Positions 1-5,764 of a stretch of DNA of 64,000 bases are shown one piece after another. Source of the DNA: Burkholderia sp. Bp8992. GTDB lineage: Bacteria; Pseudomonadota; Gammaproteobacteria; Burkholderiales; Burkholderiaceae. The position numbers and the translations under genes were made by a program. The notes under the pieces are model-generated. The model searched no databases, had not been told where the DNA came from, and worked only from the letters and a program-made list of their open reading frames with translations. The DNA lies in the NCBI RefSeq assembly GCF_003853705.1, contig NZ_QTQI01000004.1:62001-126000 (forward strand), written 5' to 3'. Position 1 is the first letter of the stretch, and each line of letters starts with the position of its first letter.

Positions 1-117
1 TGTAACCGCCACGTGTCGATCATCGCCATCGTGCGGTTCATCGCTGCGCATCGCGCGCAATTCGCCTCGCACCCGGGCCGCAACAGCCTGACGGTGCCGG
101 ATCGGCTCGCCTGCTGA
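1..117 (+). CDS. C-terminal fragment of an unidentified protein
   Basis: The window opens inside a reading frame in frame 1 that runs 38 codons to a TGA at 115-117, ending in residues VPDRLAC. Its codon use is like that of its neighbours. It could be the tail of a transcriptional regulator, but the fragment is too short to assign to a family. The start lies outside the window. Confidence 0.5.
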   Translation, partial: CNRHVSIIAIVRFIAAHRAQFASHPGRNSLTVPDRLAC

Positions 118-208
118 TTCTCCTGTCGCGGCGCTGCGCCGCGCGACTGTCTTCGTCTATCCTTCTGGTTTTCCACGTCCGGCCCGCCCGGCTCTCCCGA
201 TCATTCCG

Positions 209-802
209 ATGAAGCAAGCCATTCGTGCCAGCGTTGCAGTCGCCGCGCTCGGTGTCGCCCTTTTTGCGCCTCCCCGCATCGCGCGTGCCGACGGCGACGA
301 CACCGCGCTCACCAACATCGTCGCGCTCGCATCGCAGCGCCTCGCGCTCGCCGAACCGGTCGCGCGCTGGAAATGGGCGAATCACAAGGCGATCGAGGAC
401 CAGCCGCGCGAAGCGGCCCTGCTCGCCTCGGTCGAAAAGCGCGCGGCACAGGCCGGCGTCGATCCTGCGTTCGCACGGACGTTCTTCGAAGATCAGATCG
501 TCGCGAGCAAGGACGTGCAGAACGCACTGTTCGCGACCTGGCGCGCGACGCAGCCGCCCGAGGGCACGCCGCCCGACCTCGCGACCAGCACGCGCCCGGC
601 ACTCGACCGGCTGACGCAGAAAATGCTCGCGGGCCTCGCACAGGTCGAACCGCTGCGCAATGCGCCCGATTGCCAGGCGCGCCTCGCGCGCAGCATCGCG
701 AACTGGAAAACGCTGACGCGCTACGACTCGAAGCAGACGCAGGCACTCGACACCGCGCTGTCGCACGTCTGCTCGGCCGGCGGCGCAAGCGCAATCAGCT
801 GA
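209..802 (+). CDS. aroQ: secreted (periplasmic) chorismate mutase, AroQ gamma class
   Basis: This 197-residue protein should convert chorismate to prephenate in the periplasm. It has a Sec signal peptide (about residues 1-27, ending IARA before DG), followed by the all-helical chorismate mutase fold. AroQ-gamma features are RLALAEPVARWKW near the N-terminus and FFEDQIVASKDVQ in the next helix, which provide the Arg, Lys and Glu/Gln of the active site. Two C-terminal cysteines (in PDCQ and HVCS) are placed like the disulfide pair of secreted mycobacterial chorismate mutase. It stands alone between unrelated genes. Export of a shikimate-pathway enzyme is typical of this subclass, but its physiological role is unclear. 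Confidence 0.88.
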   Translation: MKQAIRASVAVAALGVALFAPPRIARADGDDTALTNIVALASQRLALAEPVARWKWANHKAIEDQPREAALLASVEKRAAQAGVDPAFARTFFEDQIVASKDVQNALFATWRATQPPEGTPPDLATSTRPALDRLTQKMLAGLAQVEPLRNAPDCQARLARSIANWKTLTRYDSKQTQALDTALSHVCSAGGASAIS

Positions 803-826
803 CGCCGCGGGCGCCGCGCGGCCGCC

Positions 827-1954
827 TCAACCTGCCGGCGTGAGCGCGACGAGCGGAATCAGTTGCAGCCCGCGCGCGAGATGCGTCTGCAGCAGGCGAT
901 GGGTGAAGGGTTCGAACGTGCCGTCCGCCGCCTCGGCGACGAGCCGCGCGGCCGCATCGAGCGATTCGGCCGCGCCGAGGTAACGCCAGCCGTCGATCAC
1001 ATGAAACAGGCGGCGGCCGCCGCTCGCCTCGAACGCAACGGCGCCGTCGAACGGCCAGGGCGCACTGCCGCCACGGACGTTATCGGCCGCGGGGCGCCGG
1101 TTGTACGACGGCCGCAGTTGCGCAATCCATTGCCCTTCCGCCAACATCGCACCCAGTTCATTACCGGTCTCGCGCCATTCGACGCGCCGCACCTGCTGCG
1201 CCAGCCGCATCTCCTTCGACGAACGGCGCTCGCCGGTCAGCAGCGCGCGCAACCGCTGCCGCACCCGCACGCTGCGGCCCACGTACAGCGGAGCGTCCGC
1301 TTCCCCGAACAACGCATAGGCGCCGCACCCGGCAGGCGCGGTGTCGAGCCACGCCTCGGTCAGATCGCCGCCCAGGCGATAGTGGCGCGTCGTGTGCGCG
1401 ATCTGGTCGCGCAACCGCTCGAGCGGGACGATGTCGTGCAACTGGCGCCAGAACTGCCACAGGAGATCGGCATCGGCCAGCGCGCGGTGGCGCGCAGCCG
1501 GAACGAGCCCGTGCCGCTCGATCAACGCGTCGAGCCCGTGCCGCGATTCGCGCGGAAACAGCGCGCGTGACAGCCGGACCGTACACAGCACATCGGGATT
1601 GAACGCCAGGCCGGCGCGCTCGAATTCGGCACGCAGGAAACCGCGATCGAAGCTCGCGTTGTGCGCGACGAACAACTTGCCGTCGAGCCGCTCGAACAGC
1701 GCCGGCGCGAGCGATGCGAACGACGGCGCGTCGCGCACCATGGCGTCCGAAATGCCCGTCAGTTGCTGGATGAACGGCGGAATCGCCTGCCCCGGATTGA
1801 CGAGGCTCGTCCATGTCGACACGCCGAGCGGGCCGATTTCGACCACGCCGACTTCGGTGATGCGGTGCTCGGCGGGCGAGCCGCCGGTGGTTTCAAGGTC
1901 GACGAAGACGAGCGGTTGTTCGCCGGCGGGATCGGACGAGCGGGAATCGGACAT
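827..1954 (-). CDS. DEDDh 3'-5' exonuclease fused to a GIY-YIG nuclease-like domain
   Basis: The protein has 375 residues. Residues about 12-180 form a DnaQ/DNA polymerase III epsilon-type exonuclease: VFVDLETTGG (Exo I), HNASFDRGFL (Exo II) and HRALADADLL (Exo III with the catalytic His). Residues about 205-300 form a UvrC/Cho-like GIY-YIG module (GCGAYALFGE, LYVGRSVRVRQRL). This architecture is known in beta- and gammaproteobacteria and is presumed to act in DNA repair, possibly as a UvrC-like incision protein. It is not the replicative epsilon subunit, which has no GIY-YIG domain. The gene lies downstream of the cold-shock gene on the same strand but is separated from it by a terminator. 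Confidence 0.85.
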   Translation of the reverse strand: MSDSRSSDPAGEQPLVFVDLETTGGSPAEHRITEVGVVEIGPLGVSTWTSLVNPGQAIPPFIQQLTGISDAMVRDAPSFASLAPALFERLDGKLFVAHNASFDRGFLRAEFERAGLAFNPDVLCTVRLSRALFPRESRHGLDALIERHGLVPAARHRALADADLLWQFWRQLHDIVPLERLRDQIAHTTRHYRLGGDLTEAWLDTAPAGCGAYALFGEADAPLYVGRSVRVRQRLRALLTGERRSSKEMRLAQQVRRVEWRETGNELGAMLAEGQWIAQLRPSYNRRPAADNVRGGSAPWPFDGAVAFEASGGRRLFHVIDGWRYLGAAESLDAAARLVAEAADGTFEPFTHRLLQTHLARGLQLIPLVALTPAG

Positions 1955-2040
1955 GAAAAGACAGGAAAACGATGCTTCCGTGAGTATGCACCGGCAAGCA
2001 TGGTCGCGGCCAGCGCGGACCGGTGCGTTCCGCCCCCGTA

Positions 2041-2068
2041 AAACAAAAAGCCCCCGCGATGCGGGGGC
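2041..2068 (-). terminator. intrinsic terminator of the cold-shock gene
   Basis: Read on the minus strand, a GC-rich stem (GCCCCCGC/GCGGGGGC, 2050-2068) is followed by a T-rich run, seen as AAACAAAAA at 2041-2049 on plus. It lies just after the csp stop codon. Confidence 0.85.
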
Positions 2069-2095
2069 CGGACGTGATCGGCAATGCGTGGCGCG

Positions 2096-2299
2096 TCAGA
2101 CCGCCTGGATATTCGCTGCCTGCTTGCCTTTCGGCCCGACTTTGACGTCGAACGAAACACGCTGGTTTTCCTTCAGCGTCTTGAAGCCGTCCATCTTGAT
2201 TTCGGAAAAGTGCGCAAACAAATCTTCACCACCATTGTCCGACGTAATAAAGCCGAAACCTTTAGCATCGTTAAACCATTTCACGATACCGGTATCCAT
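2096..2299 (-). CDS. cspA: cold-shock domain protein, CspA family
   Basis: This 67-residue single OB-fold protein binds single-stranded RNA and DNA and acts as an RNA chaperone. Both nucleic-acid-binding motifs are present: KGFGFIT (RNP1) and DLFAHFS (RNP2). The ATG at 2299 was chosen over an in-frame GTG at 2314 because a GGGGAA Shine-Dalgarno lies 8-9 bases before the ATG and MxxGIVKWFN is the family's usual N-terminus. The transcript has a leader of about 110 nt from the predicted promoter at 2417-2445, as expected for csp genes whose 5' UTR senses temperature. The paralogue class cannot be settled without comparing all csp copies. Confidence 0.92.
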   Translation of the reverse strand: MDTGIVKWFNDAKGFGFITSDNGGEDLFAHFSEIKMDGFKTLKENQRVSFDVKVGPKGKQAANIQAV

Positions 2300-2416
2300 G
2301 TCTTCGTTCCCCACTCAATTAGATCAAAAAAGCTATTTTTATAGCCGTTTCCCGAAATCCCGAAACATTGCGCCAGCACCCACACCAGCACGCCGCCCGA
2401 GGACGGAGTGCTGACT

Positions 2417-2445
2417 TTATAAATTGGACAATCCGGGTGCGTCAA
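2417..2445 (-). promoter_or_regulatory. sigma70-type promoter of the cold-shock gene
   Basis: On the minus strand TTGACG (2445-2440) is followed after 17 nt by TTATAA (2422-2417). The predicted start site near 2410 leaves a leader of about 110 nt before the csp ATG. Confidence 0.6.
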
Positions 2446-2519
2446 GAAAATTTTTGGCAGTTGTTTTATCAAAAAAGCGCTAATACCACTGGAATCGGTA
2501 CACCATCGCCTTTGATTAA

Positions 2520-2533
2520 TTGATTCGCATCAA
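2520..2533. promoter_or_regulatory. FNR/Anr-like box
   Basis: TTGATTCGCATCAA exactly matches the FNR/Anr/CRP-family consensus TTGAT-N4-ATCAA. It lies 32 bp upstream of a TATAAT at 2566-2571 that reads toward the 88-residue gene. The box centre is about 51 bp from the inferred start site, not the classical 41.5 bp, so the exact start or class of activation is open. It is also about 115 bp upstream of the divergent csp start. Confidence 0.55.
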
Positions 2534-2565
2534 AAACCTGTCAATATTACCGGGATCGGATCAAA

Positions 2566-2571
2566 TATAAT
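2566..2571 (+). promoter_or_regulatory. -10 element for the 88-residue gene
   Basis: A perfect TATAAT lies in the divergent region, with only a weak -35. This fits an activator-dependent promoter, and the FNR-like box just upstream would supply the activator. The inferred leader is about 115 nt. Confidence 0.5.
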
Positions 2572-2692
2572 CGCGACGATGAAATTCCTACCGGGGACAA
2601 ATCAGCCCGGTAAATTCCTCGGGTTTTTTCCGGGTTGCAGAAATCCGGGGACGTTGAGATGCTGACGTAACGCCGAAAGGAAGGAGAAGGTC

Positions 2693-2959
2693 ATGTGGCT
2701 GGACGGAATCAAGCGCTTCGCGAGCCGGCTCGGACGCGTACGTCGCAAGTCCCGCGCCCTGGCCGAGTCTGCGCGCGAAGCGCCTTGCGATACCGAATTC
2801 GATACGACCTGGCACGGCGACCACTGGCAGAACCTGCTGGCATCGCCGCTGGATGCCCGTCACTACGTGATGGAAGACTGGACCTACACGCCGCCACCGA
2901 CCGATACCGAGGAAGCCGCGCCTGCGGCCAAGCGCAAGCGGCGCTCGTACGCGCAGTAG
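2693..2959 (+). CDS. small basic-tailed hypothetical protein
   Basis: This 88-residue protein of unknown function has a strong Shine-Dalgarno (GGAAGGAG) 7-8 bases before the ATG. The N-terminus is basic (MWLDGIKRFASRLGRVRRK), the middle is rich in acidic and aromatic residues (DTTWHGDHWQNLL, YVMEDWTYTPPP), and the C-terminus is lysine/arginine-rich (AKRKRRSYAQ). There is no signal peptide or membrane segment. I recognise no domain. The good ribosome site, the TATAAT and the FNR-type box upstream argue for a real gene that may be induced when oxygen is low. Confidence 0.75.
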   Translation: MWLDGIKRFASRLGRVRRKSRALAESAREAPCDTEFDTTWHGDHWQNLLASPLDARHYVMEDWTYTPPPTDTEEAAPAAKRKRRSYAQ

Positions 2960-2976
2960 CCACGGACCGGCAGGGC

Positions 2977-3060
2977 AAAAAAAAGCGCGACTGGGAAGTC
3001 GCGCCGACAAAGGTTTGGAGATCTTTTCCGTCAACGAAAAAGTCTGCTTCGGAAAGCAGA
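2977..3060 (-). ncRNA. candidate three-hairpin small RNA
   Basis: On the minus strand three stem-loops follow one another. They are 3060-3043 (TCTGCTT/AAGCAGA, loop TCCG), 3042-3023 (CTTTTTCG/CGGAAAAG, loop TTGA) and 3004-2985 (GCGCGACT/AGTCGCGC, loop TCCC), the last followed directly by eight T (2984-2977). The second stem needs a G-U pair that exists only on the minus strand, which supports that direction. A TATACT -10 (3072-3067) sits 6-7 bases before the first stem; the -35 is weak. No minus-strand gene needs this terminator, because the next genes on both sides are on plus. The length would be about 84 nt. Function and targets are unknown. Confidence 0.6.
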
Positions 3061-3452
3061 GATCGCAGTATAACGAGAGAACTACCTTTCATTAGTCATG
3101 CTCCACACAAACCTCTATTGCCGATGTGTCAATAATCGCGCATGACGTCTCCCGCCGACCGTTGATTACCTGTCGCGATTGCGCAACGCCCGTTACGTAG
3201 TCCTGAGCACCATTTTTCTTCGCTGCACCGCCGCAAACCCTTGATGGGCGTTCGTTTGCGCGCATTCGCCGATCTTTGCGGATTCCAAAATACATTATTG
3301 CTTAAAGCGCCGCCCTCGCCCGCTTCGCACACTCCGTACACTGCAGATGGCTTTCTGACAAGCGCACCGCCGCTCTGCCGATCACGGCGCATGCAAAACA
3401 GCCCGGCCCGGCAGCAGGTTCGATCGACATCATCCTGTTTGGAGACAGATCC

Positions 3453-4604
3453 ATGAAAAAAACCCTGATCGTCACCGCGTTGTCGGGTGTATTCGTTACC
3501 GCCGCACACGCGCAAAGCAGCGTGACGCTATACGGCCTGATCGACGCAGGCATCACCTATACGAACAACCAGGGTGGCCACAGCTCATGGTCCGAACGCA
3601 GCGGCCAGATCAATGGCAGCCGCTGGGGCCTGCGTGGCACGGAAGATCTCGGCGGCGGCCTGAAAGCGATCTTCGTGCTGGAAAACGGCTTCAACATCGC
3701 CAACGGCACGCTCGGCCAGAATGGCCGCGAATTCGGCCGCCAGGCGTTCGTCGGCCTGTCGCAAGACCAGTTCGGCTCCGTCACCCTCGGTCGCCAATAC
3801 GATAGCGTCGTCGACTACATCGGGCCGCTGTCGCTGACCGGTACACAGTTCGGCGGCACCCAGTTTGCCCACCCGTTCGACAACGACAACCTGAACAATT
3901 CGTTCCGGATCAATAACTCCGTCAAGTACACGAGCGTCAATTTCGGCGGCCTGAAGTTCGGCGCGTTGTACGGTTTCTCGAACAGCAACCAGTTCTCGAA
4001 CAATCGCGCATACAGCGCGGGCGTGTCGTACACCTACGCCGGCTTCAATATCGGCGCCGGCTACCTGCAGTTGAACAACGACATCTCGGGCCTCACGTCG
4101 GCTGCGGTCACCAACAGCGGCGGCGCGGTGGCAGGCGACAATACGTTCGTCGGCAAGCGCCAGCGCGTGTTCGGCGGCGGCCTGAACTACACCTTCGGTC
4201 CGGCAACGGCCGGCTTCGTGTTCACACAATCGCGCGTGAACCGGGCGCTCGGCATCTCTGCGGGCGCCTCGGGCGTGTCGAACGGCCTGAGCCTCGACGG
4301 CACGTTCGCCCGCTTCAACAACTACGAAGTGAACGCGCGCTACGCGCTCACGCCGGCCTTGTCGCTGGCCGGTTCGTACACGTACACCGCCGGCTTCCTG
4401 GACGGCCGTCATCCGGGCTGGAACCAGTTCAACCTGCAGACCGACTATGCACTGTCCAAACGGACCGACGTGTACGTGCAAGGCGTGTATCAGCGAGTCA
4501 GCACGGACGGCCTCGGCATCGGCGCCTATGTCAACGGCCTCGGCGGCGCTTCGTCGACCAACAAGCAGATCGCGGTCACGGCCGGCCTGCGTCATCGCTT
4601 CTGA
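3453..4604 (+). CDS. outer-membrane porin, OpcP/Gram-negative porin family
   Basis: This 383-residue protein forms a trimeric diffusion channel in the outer membrane. It has a Sec signal peptide (MKKTLIVTALSGVFVTAAHA), then the betaproteobacterial porin start QSSVTLYGLIDAGI. Further family marks are SRWGLRGTEDLGGGLKAIF, FGRQAFVGL, LGRQYD and the C-terminal aromatic strand ending VTAGLRHRF with a terminal Phe for BAM recognition. Length and alternating pattern fit a 16-strand barrel. A GGAGACAG ribosome site precedes the ATG. The gene is monocistronic, with a terminator at 4651-4677. The roughly 490-bp upstream region also holds the small-RNA candidate. Confidence 0.93.
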   Translation: MKKTLIVTALSGVFVTAAHAQSSVTLYGLIDAGITYTNNQGGHSSWSERSGQINGSRWGLRGTEDLGGGLKAIFVLENGFNIANGTLGQNGREFGRQAFVGLSQDQFGSVTLGRQYDSVVDYIGPLSLTGTQFGGTQFAHPFDNDNLNNSFRINNSVKYTSVNFGGLKFGALYGFSNSNQFSNNRAYSAGVSYTYAGFNIGAGYLQLNNDISGLTSAAVTNSGGAVAGDNTFVGKRQRVFGGGLNYTFGPATAGFVFTQSRVNRALGISAGASGVSNGLSLDGTFARFNNYEVNARYALTPALSLAGSYTYTAGFLDGRHPGWNQFNLQTDYALSKRTDVYVQGVYQRVSTDGLGIGAYVNGLGGASSTNKQIAVTAGLRHRF

Positions 4605-4650
4605 GCGGCCGGCCACGCCGCCGTACGCCGGAAGAAAAAAGGAAGAAAAA

Positions 4651-4677
4651 AGCGCCCCACCGGGGCGCTTTTTCTTT
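4651..4677. terminator. bidirectional intrinsic terminator between porin and greB
   Basis: AGCGCCCC/GGGGCGCT with a 3-base loop is followed by TTTTTCTTT on plus and preceded by an A-run that serves as the T-run on minus. It can end both convergent transcripts. Confidence 0.88.
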
Positions 4678-4699
4678 ACCGCACGGGGCTGGCCGTCGA

Positions 4700-5263
4700 T
4701 CAGGCGTCGCCGCGCGCCGGATAGCGGACGTCGAGTATGTCGATCGGCTGCGGGCCGGCCGGCGTCATCAGCGTGACGGTATCGCCGATCTTCGCCTTGA
4801 TCAGCGCACGCGCGACCGGCGAAATCCAGCTGACGCAGCCGCGGTCGAGATCGACCTCGTCGATCCCGACGATCGTGATCGTGTGATCGACGCCGTCGGG
4901 CGTCTCGTAATCGACCGTTGCGCCGAAGAACACCTGGTCGACATTCTCCTGCCGGCTCGCATCGACGACCTCCGCGAGATCGAGCCGCTTCGTCAGGAAG
5001 CGGATACGGCGGTCGATCTCGCGCAGCCGCCGCTTGCCGTAGATGTAGTCGCCGTTCTCCGACCGGTCGCCGTTCGACGCGGCCCACGACACGAGCCGCA
5101 CGACCTCGGGACGCTCGACGTCGATCAGGCTCAGCAGCTCGTCCCTCAGCCGCTTGTGGCCGGCCGGCGTGATGTAGTTCTTCGCGCCCGCCGGAATCGC
5201 GGGTTGAGCCTGGTCGAGATCGTCGTCGTCACCGTCCGACTCTTTGACAAACGCCTTGTTCAT
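4700..5263 (-). CDS. greB: transcription elongation factor GreB
   Basis: This 187-residue protein rescues backtracked RNA polymerase by stimulating cleavage of the nascent transcript. The N-terminal coiled coil carries the tip motif DRSENGDYIYGKRRLREID with the acidic residues that reach the polymerase active site. The C-terminal FKBP-like domain is KIGDTVTLMTPAGPQPIDIL. The basic coiled-coil face (GKRRLREIDRRIRFLTKRL) favours GreB over GreA. An acidic extension of about 25 residues (ESDGDDDDLDQ) precedes the core. It converges with the porin gene. Confidence 0.9.
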   Translation of the reverse strand: MNKAFVKESDGDDDDLDQAQPAIPAGAKNYITPAGHKRLRDELLSLIDVERPEVVRLVSWAASNGDRSENGDYIYGKRRLREIDRRIRFLTKRLDLAEVVDASRQENVDQVFFGATVDYETPDGVDHTITIVGIDEVDLDRGCVSWISPVARALIKAKIGDTVTLMTPAGPQPIDILDVRYPARGDA

Positions 5264-5373
5264 GATGCAGATTCAACATGGATGACTGATGCTCCAAGGG
5301 TACACGAAGGGCGCCCCGGCAAGGTCATGGCACCTAATTTGCGAATAAGGCTTCCCTTTTTATACAACCCTGC

Positions 5374-5379
5374 TATACT
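5374..5379 (+). promoter_or_regulatory. -10 element for the tRNA-Arg genes
   Basis: TATACT lies 14 bp before the first tRNA-Arg, with an AT-rich tract (CTTTTTATACAA) just upstream. The -35 is poorly defined. Confidence 0.45.
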
Positions 5380-5392
5380 TCCGCTTCTGCGT

Positions 5393-5469
5393 GCGGCTGT
5401 AGCTCAGTTGGATAGAGTACTTGGCTACGAACCAAGGGGTCGTGGGTTCGAATCCTGCCAGCCGCGCCA
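5393..5469 (+). tRNA. tRNA-Arg (anticodon ACG), first copy
   Basis: This is a 77-nt cloverleaf with acceptor arm GCGGCTG/CAGCCGC, discriminator G and encoded CCA. The anticodon loop CTACGAA gives ACG, which reads CGU/CGC/CGA after A34 is converted to inosine. The T-arm GTGGGTTCGAATCCTGC is standard. The sequence is identical to the copy at 5537-5613. Confidence 0.96.
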
Positions 5470-5477
5470 CTTTTTCG

Positions 5478-5501
5478 AGGGCCTTCCCAACCGAAGGCCC
5501 T
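5478..5501 (+). repeat. hairpin between the two tRNA-Arg genes
   Basis: AGGGCCTTC/GAAGGCCCT with a 6-base loop lies just after the first tRNA and is followed only by a short T-run. It may be a leaky terminator or a processing signal in the tandem tRNA transcript. Confidence 0.5.
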
Positions 5502-5536
5502 TTCAGTTCAAAGCAGTAGAAGTCTTGTTGTTGCGT

Positions 5537-5613
5537 GCGGCTGTAGCTCAGTTGGATAGAGTACTTGGCTACGAACCAAGGGGTCGTGGGTTCGAATCCT
5601 GCCAGCCGCGCCA
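5537..5613 (+). tRNA. tRNA-Arg (anticodon ACG), second copy
   Basis: This is an identical 77-nt copy of the tRNA at 5393-5469, and the six bases before the two genes are nearly the same too. It ends with an encoded CCA and is followed by a strong terminator. The two genes are probably co-transcribed. Confidence 0.96.
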
Positions 5614-5620
5614 CCTTAAA

Positions 5621-5653
5621 AGGGCTTTCCTCCGGGAAAGCCCTTTTTCTTTT
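5621..5653 (+). terminator. intrinsic terminator of the tRNA-Arg pair
   Basis: A 10-bp stem AGGGCTTTCC/GGAAAGCCCT with a 4-base loop is followed by TTTTTCTTTT. Confidence 0.9.
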
Positions 5654-5706
5654 CCGCATCCCCCTCTTCTCGCGTGCGCCATCGCCGGCCTGGCCGCAGC
5701 ATCAAT

Positions 5707-5731
5707 GAAAACGGCGGCCGCTGGCCGCCGT
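5707..5731 (-). terminator. probable intrinsic terminator after spoT
   Basis: On the minus strand ACGGCGGCC/GGCCGCCGT with a 3-base loop is followed by TTTTC. It lies about 35 bp past the spoT stop codon. Confidence 0.65.
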
Positions 5732-5764
5732 CTGTCGATCGATCGCCCGCGCGCTGCAGGCGCG

